This document shows positions 26,030 to 34,807 of a stretch of 64,000 nucleotides of DNA, piece after piece. The stretch's first letter is position 1. The number at the start of each line of letters is the position of its first letter. Position numbers and translations under genes: made by a program. The notes under the pieces are model-generated. The model did not search any database, was not told the origin of the DNA, and saw only the letters and a list, made by a program, of their open reading frames with translations. The stretch is taken from NCBI GenBank assembly GCA_900314825.1, contig OMWS01000004.1, forward strand, positions 56,843 through 120,842, read 5' to 3'. Source of the DNA: an uncultured Veillonellaceae bacterium. GTDB taxonomy: Bacteria; Bacillota; Negativicutes; Selenomonadales; Selenomonadaceae.

Positions 26030-26062
26030 TGTGATAAACTTTCGCTGAAAGGAAGGATTCGT

Positions 26063-26218
26063 ATGGCTACGTTCATTCTTGGTTGCATCCTCGCGGTGGC
26101 GCTCTTTTTCGCCTGCCGCCATGTCGTGCGGAACTTCCGCGACGGCAGGGAAGATTGCTGCGGCGGCACGTGCCCCGGCTGCACGGGCAGCTGCAAGAGC
26201 TGCCACCCGGGCATCTGA
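26063..26218 (+). CDS. FeoB-associated Cys-rich membrane protein
   Basis: A 51-residue protein: one N-terminal membrane helix (ATFILGCILAVALFFACR) followed by a basic linker and a cysteine-rich tail (CCGGTCPGCTGSCKSC). Small proteins of this shape commonly follow feoB in Firmicutes and are thought to aid iron delivery. An AAAGGAAGG ribosome site precedes the ATG, and a terminator follows. The Cys pattern CC-x3-C-x2-C-x3-C-x2-C suits metal binding. Confidence 0.8.
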   Translation: MATFILGCILAVALFFACRHVVRNFRDGREDCCGGTCPGCTGSCKSCHPGI

Positions 26219-26262
26219 CATTGCCGAAAAACATCGATTGTTTCGAGTTTCCTACATTAAAT

Positions 26263-26292
26263 AAGCGCATGTCGAACGATATGCGCTTTTTT
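26263..26292 (+). terminator. Terminator of the feo operon
   Basis: AAGCGCAT pairs with ATGCGCTT around a 10-base loop, followed by TTTT. Confidence 0.8.
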
Positions 26293-26381
26293 CTTGCCCA
26301 AAATTCGAATGAAACTGGACATATCACGCGGTTCGTGAGAGAATAAGTTTGAAAATAACTCTTGGCGGGGGAGGGAGTTTT

Positions 26382-27143
26382 TTGAAGACGAAAGACCGCA
26401 GGGAACGCGTGCTCCGAGAGCTCACGGAGCAGCGCCGCGTGACGATTGACGGGCTCGCGGCCGAGCTCGATGTCTCGACGATGACGATCCGGCGCGACCT
26501 CAAGAAGCTCGCGGATGAGGACATCGTGACGCTCGTGCAGGGCGGCGCCGTGTACAACGAGGGCAGCGCCTACTTGCCGGCGCTTTCCGCGCGCGAAAAG
26601 CAGATGCGCAAGGAAAAGAGCGCGATTGCGGAATATTGCGCGAGCCGCATCTCCGAGGGCAGTGCCGTGTATCTCGACAATGGCTCGACGACGGTCGAGA
26701 TCGCGGACGCGCTCCTCAAAAAGCAAAACATCGCCGTGCTCTCGCATTCGCTTCCGGTGCTGAACATCCTCTCGCATGCGAAAAACATCCAGCTCATCGC
26801 TGTTTCCGGCATTTACGAGCCGCGCGCGAAAGGATTCTTCGGCGACCTTGCGCAGCGCATGATCCGCGACTTCCGCATCGACGTCGCGTTCCTCGGTGTG
26901 ACGGCTGTCGATGCTGAGGATGGCGTCATGAGCGCAGTATTTTACGAGCAGGCGCTCAAGAAGACGCTCATCGAGCGCGCGCGCAAGACGATCCTCGCGC
27001 TCGACCACACAAAGATCGGCGGCTCGTCGTTCCTCCACGTCTGCGATCTCAAGGATGTGGACGGCATCGTGACGGACAAGCTCGCGGACGCAGAATTTTT
27101 GAAGAAAGCCGCGCGGCTCGGCATCGAGGTCGTGCAGGTATAG
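26382..27143 (+). CDS. DeoR-family transcriptional regulator
   Basis: A 253-residue repressor type. The N-terminal winged helix (RRERVLRELTEQRRVTIDGLA, VSTMTIRRDLKKLADE, then VQGGA) is followed by the DeoR C-terminal sensor domain with YLDNGSTTVEIADAL, AVSGIYEPRAKGFFG, ALDHTKIG and the KDVDGIVTD end. Such sensors bind phosphorylated sugars. TTG 26382 is chosen: GGGGGAGGGAG lies just upstream, whereas the longer TTG start at 26349 places that purine tract inside the coding region. No sugar-metabolism gene is adjacent, so its target is unknown. Confidence 0.88.
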   Translation: MKTKDRRERVLRELTEQRRVTIDGLAAELDVSTMTIRRDLKKLADEDIVTLVQGGAVYNEGSAYLPALSAREKQMRKEKSAIAEYCASRISEGSAVYLDNGSTTVEIADALLKKQNIAVLSHSLPVLNILSHAKNIQLIAVSGIYEPRAKGFFGDLAQRMIRDFRIDVAFLGVTAVDAEDGVMSAVFYEQALKKTLIERARKTILALDHTKIGGSSFLHVCDLKDVDGIVTDKLADAEFLKKAARLGIEVVQV

Positions 27144-27148
27144 CTGAT

Positions 27149-27297
27149 GGCTCCCCCCTTGGGGGAGCTGGCGCCCGTAAGGGCGACTGAGAGGGTAACG
27201 TTGTTTGGGATTCATGATTCTATCGATAGAATCGTCGAATTTGTTACAACGTTACCCTCTCAGCCCTTTCAGGGCACCTCCCCCAAGGGGGGAGGCT
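27149..27297. repeat. Family A palindromic repeat, full copy
   Basis: Left arm from GGCTCCCCCCTTGGGGGAG through GAGAGGGTAACGTTGT; right arm from ACAACGTTACCCTCTCAG to CCAAGGGGGGAGGCT. The arms are imperfect reverse complements of about 50 bases. The centre contains GATTCTATCGATAGAATC, itself a perfect palindrome. No open frame. It fills most of the gap between the DeoR gene and purE and may end upstream transcripts. Confidence 0.85.
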
Positions 27298-27329
27298 TAG
27301 AACGCGTCAAGGACACGTGTCTCTTTTTA

Positions 27330-27358
27330 TTGACACGCAACGGTTTTGCCGCTATGAT
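27330..27358 (+). promoter_or_regulatory. Promoter of the purine operon
   Basis: TTGACA, 17-base spacer, TATGAT, 50 bases before purE. No purine riboswitch or clear PurR box fits in the leader. Confidence 0.8.
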
Positions 27359-27408
27359 GGAACTGTGATTTTTGGATGATTTGCTATCTACGGGGAGGAT
27401 GATGGTTC

Positions 27409-27894
27409 ATGAAAGTAGCAGTGCTCATGGGCAGCGATTCGGATTGGAATCTCATGCGTCCAGCAGTCGAGACGCTGAAGTCGTTCGGCATCGAGTCGGA
27501 AGTCGAGGTCGCGTCGGCGCATCGCACGCCGGCGAAAGTGCGCGATTTCGTCATGGAGGCACCGGGCAAGGGCGTCGGCGCGTTCATCGTCGGCGCGGGC
27601 GGCGCGGCGCATCTCGCGGGTGTCGTCGCGAGCTACACGACGCTGCCGGTCATCGGCGTGCCGATCAGCTCGAATTCTTTGAACGGTATGGATTCGCTTC
27701 TCTCGACGGTGCAGATGCCGTCCGGCGTGCCGGTCGCGACGATGGCGATCAACGGCTCGAAGAACGCGGCGCTTTTCGCCGTGCAGATTTTCGCCGTATC
27801 GGACAAGGAGCTCGCGAAGAAGCTCGTGGACTACCGCAGCAATATGATCCAGGAAGTCGACAAGAAAGCGGCGCGCGTCAAGGCGCAGCTGTGA
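27409..27894 (+). CDS. purE: N5-carboxyaminoimidazole ribonucleotide mutase
   Basis: Class I PurE interconverts N5-CAIR and CAIR. In 161 residues the motifs MGSDSDW, SAHRTPAKV, VGAGGAAHLAGVVAS and PVIGVPISSNSLNGMDSLLSTVQMP are seen; SAHRTP carries the active-site His. Class I enzymes normally need PurK to make N5-CAIR; purK is not in this window. It opens the purEFMNHD operon behind a good promoter. Confidence 0.95.
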   Translation: MKVAVLMGSDSDWNLMRPAVETLKSFGIESEVEVASAHRTPAKVRDFVMEAPGKGVGAFIVGAGGAAHLAGVVASYTTLPVIGVPISSNSLNGMDSLLSTVQMPSGVPVATMAINGSKNAALFAVQIFAVSDKELAKKLVDYRSNMIQEVDKKAARVKAQL

Positions 27895-27951
27895 GAAAGA
27901 GAAGGGACGTTTGGATTCTCGCAAAGGAGCACAGGAGAACAAAAGCCAGTG

Positions 27952-29385
27952 ATGAGTGAAATCGAAAGCAAATGGAAAGAGGAGTGCGGCGTCTACGGCG
28001 TGTACTCGCGGGCGGAAAATGAGAACGTTTCCGAAATGACGTATTTCGGCCTGTACGCGCTGCAGCATCGCGGGCAGGAGAGCGCCGGCATCGCGCTGAC
28101 GGACGGCGCGTGGATGGACGTGACGCGCGGCATGGGCCTCGTGAACGAGGTCTTCCGCCACCAGCTGCCGCACATGGAAAACCAGTACATCGCCATCGGG
28201 CATGTGCGCTATTCGACGACAGGCTCGAGCCTTCTCGCGAATACGCAGCCGCTCATGGTGAATTACGCGGGCGGCAAGATCGCGCTCGCGCACAACGGCA
28301 ACCTCACGAATGCGGCGGAGATTCGCCACGAGCTCGAGCAGGCCGGCACGATTTTCCAGACATCGATTGATTCCGAGGTCTTCGTGAATCTCATCGCGCG
28401 CTCGCGCAAGGAGACGATCGAGGAAAAGATCATCGAGAGCCTCCAGAAGATCCAGGGCGCGTACTGCCTGACGATCATGACGGAAAACAAGCTCATCGGC
28501 GCGCGCGACCCGCATGGCTTCCGTCCGCTCTGCATCGGCAAGCTCGACGACGGCACGTGGATCCTGTCGTCGGAGACGTGCGGGCTCGACGTGAATGGCG
28601 CAGAGTTCGTGCGTGACGTGGCCCCGGGCGAGATGGTCGTCATCGATGAGGCCGGGCTGAAATCGTATCGCTTCGGCAAAAGCGAGAAGCTTGCGTCCTG
28701 CATTTTCGAGTACATTTATTTCGCGCGTCCCGATTCCGTCATCGACGGGCAGAGCGTGCACGCCGCGCGCTTCGAGATGGGGCGCATCCTCGCGCGCGAG
28801 GCGCAGTTCGAGGGCGACATCGTCATTTCCGTGCCGGATTCCGGCACGACGGCGGCCACGGGCTACGCGTACGAGGCAGGGCTGCCGTTTGTCGAAGGGC
28901 TCATCAAGAACCGCTACATCGGTCGCACGTTCATCCAGCCGACGCAGAAAGCGCGCGACACGGCCGTCATGCTGAAATTGAACCCGATCCGTTCCGTCGT
29001 CGAGGGCAAGCGCGTCATCATGGTCGATGACTCGATCGTGCGCGGCACGACGAGCGGCAAGATCGTCAAGATGCTCCGGAAAGCGGGTGCGAAGGCCGTC
29101 TATATGTGCGTGAGCAGCCCCCCAATCGGCTATCCGTGCTACTACGGCATCGACACGAGCGTGCGCAAGGAGCTCATCGCCGCGACGAAATCCGTGGAAG
29201 AAATTCGCCAGTTCATCGGCGCGGACGGCTTGCATTTCTTGAGTCTCGAAGGCCTCATGAAGTCCGTGGACAAGGTGCCGGCGGACGAGATGTGCTATGC
29301 CTGCTTCAACCAGGCGTACCCCGTCGCGCAGGGCGGAAAGCCGCAAGGCGACAGCAAATACGTGTTCGAACAGCGCAAGTGCTGA
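27952..29385 (+). CDS. purF: Amidophosphoribosyltransferase
   Basis: First committed enzyme of purine synthesis: glutamine amide is transferred to PRPP. The N-terminal Ntn glutaminase begins with a short propeptide before the nucleophile Cys in KEECGVYGVYS (about residue 11), with LQHRGQESAGIA and GHVRYSTTGSS. The C-terminal phosphoribosyltransferase has VPDSGTTAATGYA and the PRPP loop VIMVDDSIVRGTTSGKIV. C-terminal CYACF and the Cys in YFARPD-adjacent ASCIFEYIYFARPDS fit the Fe-S type of PurF. A GTG at 27949 is an alternative start one codon upstream. Confidence 0.96.
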   Translation: MSEIESKWKEECGVYGVYSRAENENVSEMTYFGLYALQHRGQESAGIALTDGAWMDVTRGMGLVNEVFRHQLPHMENQYIAIGHVRYSTTGSSLLANTQPLMVNYAGGKIALAHNGNLTNAAEIRHELEQAGTIFQTSIDSEVFVNLIARSRKETIEEKIIESLQKIQGAYCLTIMTENKLIGARDPHGFRPLCIGKLDDGTWILSSETCGLDVNGAEFVRDVAPGEMVVIDEAGLKSYRFGKSEKLASCIFEYIYFARPDSVIDGQSVHAARFEMGRILAREAQFEGDIVISVPDSGTTAATGYAYEAGLPFVEGLIKNRYIGRTFIQPTQKARDTAVMLKLNPIRSVVEGKRVIMVDDSIVRGTTSGKIVKMLRKAGAKAVYMCVSSPPIGYPCYYGIDTSVRKELIAATKSVEEIRQFIGADGLHFLSLEGLMKSVDKVPADEMCYACFNQAYPVAQGGKPQGDSKYVFEQRKC

Positions 29386-29428
29386 TGCCTTGCGGCATGC
29401 ACGAAAAATGGAAGGAATACCAAAACCT

Positions 29429-30481
29429 ATGGCAGAAAAACTGACCTATAAAGACGCTGGCGTCAACATCGATGCCGGCAATTACTCCGTGAAGCTCATC
29501 AAGGACAGCGTGCGCGCGACGTACCGCCCGGAAGTCCTCGGCGACCTCGGCGGCTTCGGCGGCCTGTTTGCACTCAATAGCGGCAAGTACAAAGAGCCGG
29601 TGCTCGTCTCGGGCACGGACGGCGTCGGCACGAAGCTCAAGATCGCGTTCCTCCTGGGCAAGCATGATACCGTCGGCCAGGACGCCGTCGCCATGTGCGT
29701 CAATGACATCCTCGTGCAGGGCGCGGAGCCGCTGTTCTTCCTCGATTATCTTGCCGTCGGCAAGCTCGACCCCGAGCAGGTGGCATCTGTCGTCAAAGGC
29801 GTCGCGAATGCCTGCAAGGAATCGGGCTGCGCGCTGATCGGCGGCGAGACGGCAGAGATGGCGGGCTTTTATCCTGATGGCGAGTATGACATCGCAGGCT
29901 TTTCCGTCGGCGTCGTCGAAAAATCGAAGATCATCACGGCGGAAAAAGTGCAGGAGGGCGACGTGCTGCTCGGTTTGCCGTCGACGGGCGTCCATTCGAA
30001 TGGCTTCTCGCTCGTGCGCAAGATCGTCTTCGAGCGCCAGGGCATGAAGGGCGACGAATATGTGGACGAACTCGGCACGACAATCGGCGAAGCACTCCTC
30101 ACGCCGACGCGCTTGTACCCGAACGTCTGCCTGCCGCTGATCGAGCAGTTTGACATCCATGGCATGGTGCATGTGACGGGCGGCGGCTTCTACGACAACA
30201 TCCCGCGCGCACTGCCGGACGATTTGGCCGTTGAAATCAACGACGACGCTTGGACGATGCCGCCGATTTTCACGCTGCTGCAGAAGTGGGGCAATGTGGA
30301 TTGGAAGGAAATGTACCGGACGTTCAACATGGGCATCGGTATGATTTTGATTGCTTCGAAAGATGAAGCCGCGAAGATGAAGGCGAAGCTCGAGGCCGAC
30401 GGCGAGACGGTCTACGAGATTGGCCGCGTCGTGCGCGGCAACCATGATGTGACGATCAAAGGCGGCGTGTTCCATGAGTGA
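29429..30481 (+). CDS. purM: Phosphoribosylformylglycinamidine cyclo-ligase
   Basis: AIR synthetase, closing the imidazole ring with ATP. The 350 residues contain YKDAGVNIDAGN, GGFGGLFAL, VSGTDGVGTKLKIAF, MCVNDILVQGAEPLFFLDY, IGGETAEMAGFY and HVTGGGFYDNIPRALP. ATG 29429 gives the usual MAEKLTYKDAG start; the longer frame upstream is not supported. It lies 43 bases after purF and overlaps purN by 8 bases. Confidence 0.96.
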   Translation: MAEKLTYKDAGVNIDAGNYSVKLIKDSVRATYRPEVLGDLGGFGGLFALNSGKYKEPVLVSGTDGVGTKLKIAFLLGKHDTVGQDAVAMCVNDILVQGAEPLFFLDYLAVGKLDPEQVASVVKGVANACKESGCALIGGETAEMAGFYPDGEYDIAGFSVGVVEKSKIITAEKVQEGDVLLGLPSTGVHSNGFSLVRKIVFERQGMKGDEYVDELGTTIGEALLTPTRLYPNVCLPLIEQFDIHGMVHVTGGGFYDNIPRALPDDLAVEINDDAWTMPPIFTLLQKWGNVDWKEMYRTFNMGIGMILIASKDEAAKMKAKLEADGETVYEIGRVVRGNHDVTIKGGVFHE

Positions 30482-31094
30482 GGCACAAAAGCAAGTCCTC
30501 GGCGTGCTGGCCTCTGGCCGCGGCACGGACCTCCAGTCCATCATCGATGCTGTGGAGCGCGGCGAGATCCACGCGATGATCGGCGTCGTGATTTCGGACA
30601 ACCCCGACGCCTTTGCGCTCATGCGCGCGAAAAAAGCGGGCATTCCGGCCATTTGCGTGAACCGCAAGCAGTACGAGGGACGCGAGCCGTTTGAAGAGGC
30701 ACTGATCAAAGAACTCGAAGCGAAGGGCGTGACGCTCGTCGTGCTCGCAGGCTTCATGCGGATATTGACTCCTTTGTTTGTTCGTCACTACAAAGGACGG
30801 ATCCTCAACATCCATCCGGCGCTGCTGCCGAGCTTCCCCGGCGCGCATGCGCACCGCGACGTGCTCGCCTATGGTGTGAAGGTCAGCGGCTGCACCGTGC
30901 ATTTCGTCGACGAGGGCACGGACAGCGGCCCCATCATCGCGCAGGCCGCCGTGCCCGTGCTCGATGATGACACGGAAAGCACGCTCGGCGCCCGCGTCCT
31001 CGAGCAGGAACACAAACTCTATCCGCAGGTCATCGAGTGGTATTGCGAAGGACGGCTGCACGTTGATGGCCGTCACGTTCGCGTCGACAAATAA
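30474..31094 (+). CDS. purN: Phosphoribosylglycinamide formyltransferase
   Basis: Formylates GAR with 10-formyl-tetrahydrofolate. The 206 residues show [13 protein letters not shown] (in place of the commoner SG-x-GSN-LQ; Thr-Asp replaces Ser-Asn), [15 protein letters not shown] [16 protein letters not shown] with the catalytic His and Asn, and [13 protein letters not shown] with the catalytic Asp. The start overlaps purM by 8 bases. Operon position supports the role. Confidence 0.95.
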   Translation: MSEAQKQVLGVLASGRGTDLQSIIDAVERGEIHAMIGVVISDNPDAFALMRAKKAGIPAICVNRKQYEGREPFEEALIKELEAKGVTLVVLAGFMRILTPLFVRHYKGRILNIHPALLPSFPGAHAHRDVLAYGVKVSGCTVHFVDEGTDSGPIIAQAAVPVLDDDTESTLGARVLEQEHKLYPQVIEWYCEGRLHVDGRHVRVDK

Positions 31095-31111
31095 CAGGAG
31101 GATTTCACTCT

Positions 31112-31705
31112 ATGAAAATCAAACGCGCTCTCGTGAGCGTATCGAACAAAGCCGGTGTCGTCGAATTTGCACGCGCGCTGCATGAAGCTGGCGTCGAGAT
31201 CGTCTCGACGGGCGGCACGATGAAAGCCATCAAGGACGCGGGCATCCCCGTCACGTATGTCAGCGATGTCACGGGCTTCCCGGAGATCATGGACGGCCGC
31301 GTCAAGACGCTGAACCCGTACATCCACGGCGGCATCCTCGCCGTGCGCGACAATCCCGAGCATGTGCGCGAGATGCAGGAGCACAAGATCACAGGCATCG
31401 ACCTCGTGGCCGTGAACCTCTATCCGTTCAAAGAGACGATCGCGAAGCCGGGCGTCACGCTCGCTGAGGCCATCGAGAACATCGACATCGGCGGCCCCGC
31501 GATGGTGCGCGCGGCGGCGAAAAACTTCAAATTCGTCACGATCATCACGAATCCCGACCGCTATGCGGGCATCGCAAAACAAATCAAAGAGACGGGCGAG
31601 GTCGACGATCATACGCGCATGGTGCTCGCGCAGGAAGCCTTTGCGCACACGGCGGCGTATGATGACATGATCCAGCACTATCTCAAAGAGCAGCTCGAAA
31701 AGTGA
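31112..31705 (+). CDS. purH: IMP cyclohydrolase, stand-alone N-terminal PurH domain
   Basis: Only the MGS-fold IMP cyclohydrolase half of PurH is present: 197 residues, with [60 protein letters not shown] and NLYPFKETI, ending at the usual domain boundary ([16 protein letters not shown]). Normal bifunctional PurH is about 510 residues and continues into the AICAR transformylase domain, absent here. The stop is clean and purD starts 8 bases later, so this is a compact gene and not visible decay. The transformylase step must come from another gene. Confidence 0.93.
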   Translation: MKIKRALVSVSNKAGVVEFARALHEAGVEIVSTGGTMKAIKDAGIPVTYVSDVTGFPEIMDGRVKTLNPYIHGGILAVRDNPEHVREMQEHKITGIDLVAVNLYPFKETIAKPGVTLAEAIENIDIGGPAMVRAAAKNFKFVTIITNPDRYAGIAKQIKETGEVDDHTRMVLAQEAFAHTAAYDDMIQHYLKEQLEK

Positions 31706-31713
31706 GGCACGAC

Positions 31714-32997
31714 ATGAACATTCTTGTCATTGGCGGCGGCGGACGCGAGCACACGCTGGCGTGGAAGCTCTCCGAGTCGCCGAAAGCGACGAAGCTCTAC
31801 GCGATTCCCGGCAATCCCGGCATGGCGGCCGTGGCCGAATGCGTCAGCGGCATTTCCATCGAGGACAATGAAGCCGTTGTCGCCTTCGCAAAAGCGCATG
31901 ATATCGACCTCGCCGTCATCGGCCCCGAGGTGCCGCTGACGAACGGCCTTGTCGACGCGTTTGAGGCGGCAGACATCCTCGCGTTCGGTCCACGCAAAGC
32001 GGCAGCCGAGCTCGAGGGCTCGAAGTCGTTTTCGAAGAACCTCATGAAGACGTACGGCATCCCGACGGCGAAGTACGAGGTCTTCACGGACGCGGCGGCG
32101 GCGAAAGCGTATGTCAAAAAAGAGGGCGCGCCGATCGTCATCAAAGCCGACGGCCTCGCGGCGGGCAAGGGCGTCATCGTCGCGATGACGCTCGAGGAAG
32201 CGCTCGCGGCTGTCTCGGACATCATGGAAGACCAGGAATTTGGCGCGGCGGGCAGCCGTGTCGTCATCGAAGAATTCATGGAGGGCGAGGAAGCGTCGCT
32301 CCTCTGCTTCACGGATGGCGAGACGATCGTGCCGATGATTTCCTCGCAGGATCACAAGCGCGCCTATGACGGCGACAAAGGCCCAAACACGGGCGGCATG
32401 GGCACGTACGCGCCCGCACCCGTCATGACGCCTGCCATGGTTGCGACAACGGAAGAAAGCATTCTGAAGCCAGTCATTGCGGCGATGAAAAAGGAAGGCC
32501 GGACCTATCAAGGCTGCTTGTATGCTGGTCTCATGATCACGCAGGACGGCCCGAAGGTCGTCGAGTTCAATGCGCGCTTCGGCGATCCTGAGACGCAGGT
32601 TGTCTTGCCGCTTCTGAAGAGCGACCTCGTCGATATCATGGTCGCCTGCGCGAAAGGTGACGGCTCGCTGAAAACGCTGGACATCCAGTGGAGCGATGGC
32701 GCGGCGGTCTGCGTCGTGCTCGCCTCGGGCGGCTATCCGAAAGCGTACAAGAAAGGCTATGAAATCGCGGGCCTCGCGGATGCCGAAGCGAAAGGCTGCC
32801 ATGTCTTCCATGCTGGCACGGCAGAGAAAGACGGCAAGATCGTCACGGCGGGCGGCCGCGTGCTCGGCGTCGTCGCGGAAGCGGCAGATGTGCGTGCAGC
32901 CGTGAAGAAAGCCTATGAAGGCGTTGACGCGATCGACTTCACGGACAAGATGTACCGCAAGGACATCGCGCACCGGGCGCTCGAACGCAAGAACTGA
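31714..32997 (+). CDS. purD: Phosphoribosylamine-glycine ligase
   Basis: ATP-grasp enzyme making GAR from phosphoribosylamine, glycine and ATP. The 427 residues start MNILVIGGGGREHTLAWKL and contain GPEVPLTNGLVD, PIVIKADGLAAGKGVIVA, EEFMEGEEASLL, DHKRAYDGDKGPNTGGMGTYAP and FNARFGDPETQVVLP. GTGAGG serves as ribosome site for ATG 31714; an in-frame GTG at 31702 overlaps the purH stop. It ends the operon and is followed by a strong terminator. Confidence 0.96.
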   Translation: MNILVIGGGGREHTLAWKLSESPKATKLYAIPGNPGMAAVAECVSGISIEDNEAVVAFAKAHDIDLAVIGPEVPLTNGLVDAFEAADILAFGPRKAAAELEGSKSFSKNLMKTYGIPTAKYEVFTDAAAAKAYVKKEGAPIVIKADGLAAGKGVIVAMTLEEALAAVSDIMEDQEFGAAGSRVVIEEFMEGEEASLLCFTDGETIVPMISSQDHKRAYDGDKGPNTGGMGTYAPAPVMTPAMVATTEESILKPVIAAMKKEGRTYQGCLYAGLMITQDGPKVVEFNARFGDPETQVVLPLLKSDLVDIMVACAKGDGSLKTLDIQWSDGAAVCVVLASGGYPKAYKKGYEIAGLADAEAKGCHVFHAGTAEKDGKIVTAGGRVLGVVAEAADVRAAVKKAYEGVDAIDFTDKMYRKDIAHRALERKN

Positions 32998-33014
32998 TTT
33001 CGCTTCGTAGTGAC

Positions 33015-33073
33015 AAGAAGCCCTGCATCGTAGAGTCTTCAGAATGGATTCCGTGATGCGGGGCTTCTTTTTT
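33015..33073 (+). terminator. Terminator of the purine operon
   Basis: AAGAAGCCCTGCATC pairs with GATGCGGGGCTTCTT (one mismatch-type G-U/T), followed by a run of T. Confidence 0.88.
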
Positions 33074-33153
33074 GTGCACCCGGGGAAACCATTTTCAAAA
33101 TTTGAAACATCGTCCCAGTTTGCTTGAATGTTCTTCAAAGTTCTGACGAAGTG

Positions 33154-33162
33154 TGATACAAT
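33154..33162 (+). promoter_or_regulatory. Possible extended -10 promoter of the EAL gene
   Basis: TGATACAAT gives an extended -10 (TGN-TACAAT) 61 bases before the start codon; the -35 side is poor. Confidence 0.4.
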
Positions 33163-33223
33163 GCACACAGTTCGAAAAATACGCACGTCCCTTGCGAAAG
33201 GACGACAAAAAGGAGAGGCATCA

Positions 33224-34786
33224 ATGGACGGATTGACGACTGGTTTCAATGGGATAGTCTTGGCCTTCGTGCCCATCCAAGCCATGCTCTTGGCTTTTTA
33301 CCGGCAGCGGAAATATCCGCCGCTCAAGCGTGATCGCATGTTTGCACTTATCATCAGTGCGGGCATCCTGCTGTTGCCGCTGTGCCTTATGACGCAGCAG
33401 ATGATTTTTTACGTTGCGAGCTATGCTTGCATGCTCGTGAGCCTTTGGAATTATTTCGGCAAGCAGAATCCGGAGCAGTTCTTCGAGCACCGTACGGGGC
33501 TGTTCAACCGGCACGCGTTTGAGTGCCTCATGCAGGAAAATGCCGGCCGCCACTATACGATCGTCTCGCTTTGCATTCGCAATTATCTCGATATGCGCGA
33601 GCTCTATGGCGATCGTCAGATGGATCGCTGCCTCACGCAGATCGGACATTGGTTGCATGAGGCGTTCCCCGCGCAGAATACGTTCTATCTGCGCAACGGC
33701 AACTTCGTCGTGCAATCGTTCGCTCCGTTCGACCAGGCGGCAACCGCCGATAAAATCCAGGCGCGGTTTGAGCAGAGCTGGCAGGTGGATGACGTCGATC
33801 GCTTTTTTGATGTGAGCTGTGCGTTGCTCGACAGTTCGATGCGTGCTTCGTCTGCGCATGACATCATGGATTGTCTTGCCATGGCGCATCATCGCCAGGA
33901 CCACACGGTGTTGCCGGAGAAAACGCCCGTGCAGGTCGATGGCGCATATGTCGATGACCTTCATAAGGAAGTCGCTGTCAAGCGTGCGCTCGAACGCGCC
34001 GTGGAAAATGATGGCGTCTGCGTATTTTTGCAGCCCATCGTCGATGCGCGCACGCAGCGCATTGTCGGCGCCGAAGCACTGGCGCGCCTCTTTGATGAGA
34101 AACTCGGCTGTATCTCGCCGGTGGAGTTCATCCCCATCGCGGAAAAGGATGGCAGTATCACAGAGCTCGGCAGGCAGGTCTTTGAAAAGGTGTGTGCGTT
34201 CATGAGCCGCCCAGAGATCCAGGCACTTAACCTCGATTGGCTCAACGTGAACCTTTCGCCCGTGCAGTGCATGAATCCGCATCTCGCCGATGAATTTATC
34301 GCGATTCAGAAACGGTATGGTGTCCCTGCTGAAAAAATCCATTTGGAAATCACGGAAGAGTCCATCATCAACCTCACGACGCTGCAAAACCAGATTGCGA
34401 AGATGCGCGCCGTGGGCTTCCGCTTCGTGCTCGATGATTACGGCAGCGGGTATTCGAACCTCATGATGGTGCGTAAGATTCCGTTCATCAATATCAAGCT
34501 CGACATGACGTTCGTGCGTGCGCATTTCCAGGATCCGAACACGCTGCTGCCGGACACGATTCGCGCGTTCCGCGAGCTCGGCTTCAGCATCACGGCCGAA
34601 GGCGTGGAGACCTCGGCAATGGCGCTGGCGCTCGACGAGATGGATACGACGTATCTTCAAGGCTTCCATTATGCGAAGCCGATGCCGATGGAAGACTTCT
34701 ACGCGTTCATGAAAGCGGTGAAGACGCAAGAACTCGAACAAGATGAAGCAGAAGAAGATTGCATGGTGGCGGCCGAATCGGTATAA
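33224..34786 (+). CDS. Membrane-linked EAL-domain cyclic-di-GMP phosphodiesterase with degenerate GGDEF
   Basis: A 520-residue protein. Two membrane helices (about residues 5-25 and 40-75) lead to a GGDEF-like domain (starting HRTGLFNRHAFECLM) that lacks the GG[DE]EF motif, so it should not synthesise c-di-GMP. The EAL domain (about 245-505) keeps the catalytic set: GAEALARL, NVNLSP, EITEES, DDYGSGYS, the K-x-D of NIKLDMTFV, EGVET and QGFHYAKPMP. It should hydrolyse c-di-GMP, perhaps regulated by its degenerate domain. A long acidic tail ends the protein. ATG 33224 has an AAAGGAGAGG ribosome site. Confidence 0.9.
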   Translation: MDGLTTGFNGIVLAFVPIQAMLLAFYRQRKYPPLKRDRMFALIISAGILLLPLCLMTQQMIFYVASYACMLVSLWNYFGKQNPEQFFEHRTGLFNRHAFECLMQENAGRHYTIVSLCIRNYLDMRELYGDRQMDRCLTQIGHWLHEAFPAQNTFYLRNGNFVVQSFAPFDQAATADKIQARFEQSWQVDDVDRFFDVSCALLDSSMRASSAHDIMDCLAMAHHRQDHTVLPEKTPVQVDGAYVDDLHKEVAVKRALERAVENDGVCVFLQPIVDARTQRIVGAEALARLFDEKLGCISPVEFIPIAEKDGSITELGRQVFEKVCAFMSRPEIQALNLDWLNVNLSPVQCMNPHLADEFIAIQKRYGVPAEKIHLEITEESIINLTTLQNQIAKMRAVGFRFVLDDYGSGYSNLMMVRKIPFINIKLDMTFVRAHFQDPNTLLPDTIRAFRELGFSITAEGVETSAMALALDEMDTTYLQGFHYAKPMPMEDFYAFMKAVKTQELEQDEAEEDCMVAAESV

Positions 34787-34807
34787 TGGTACCGAGGAGG
34801 GATCATC

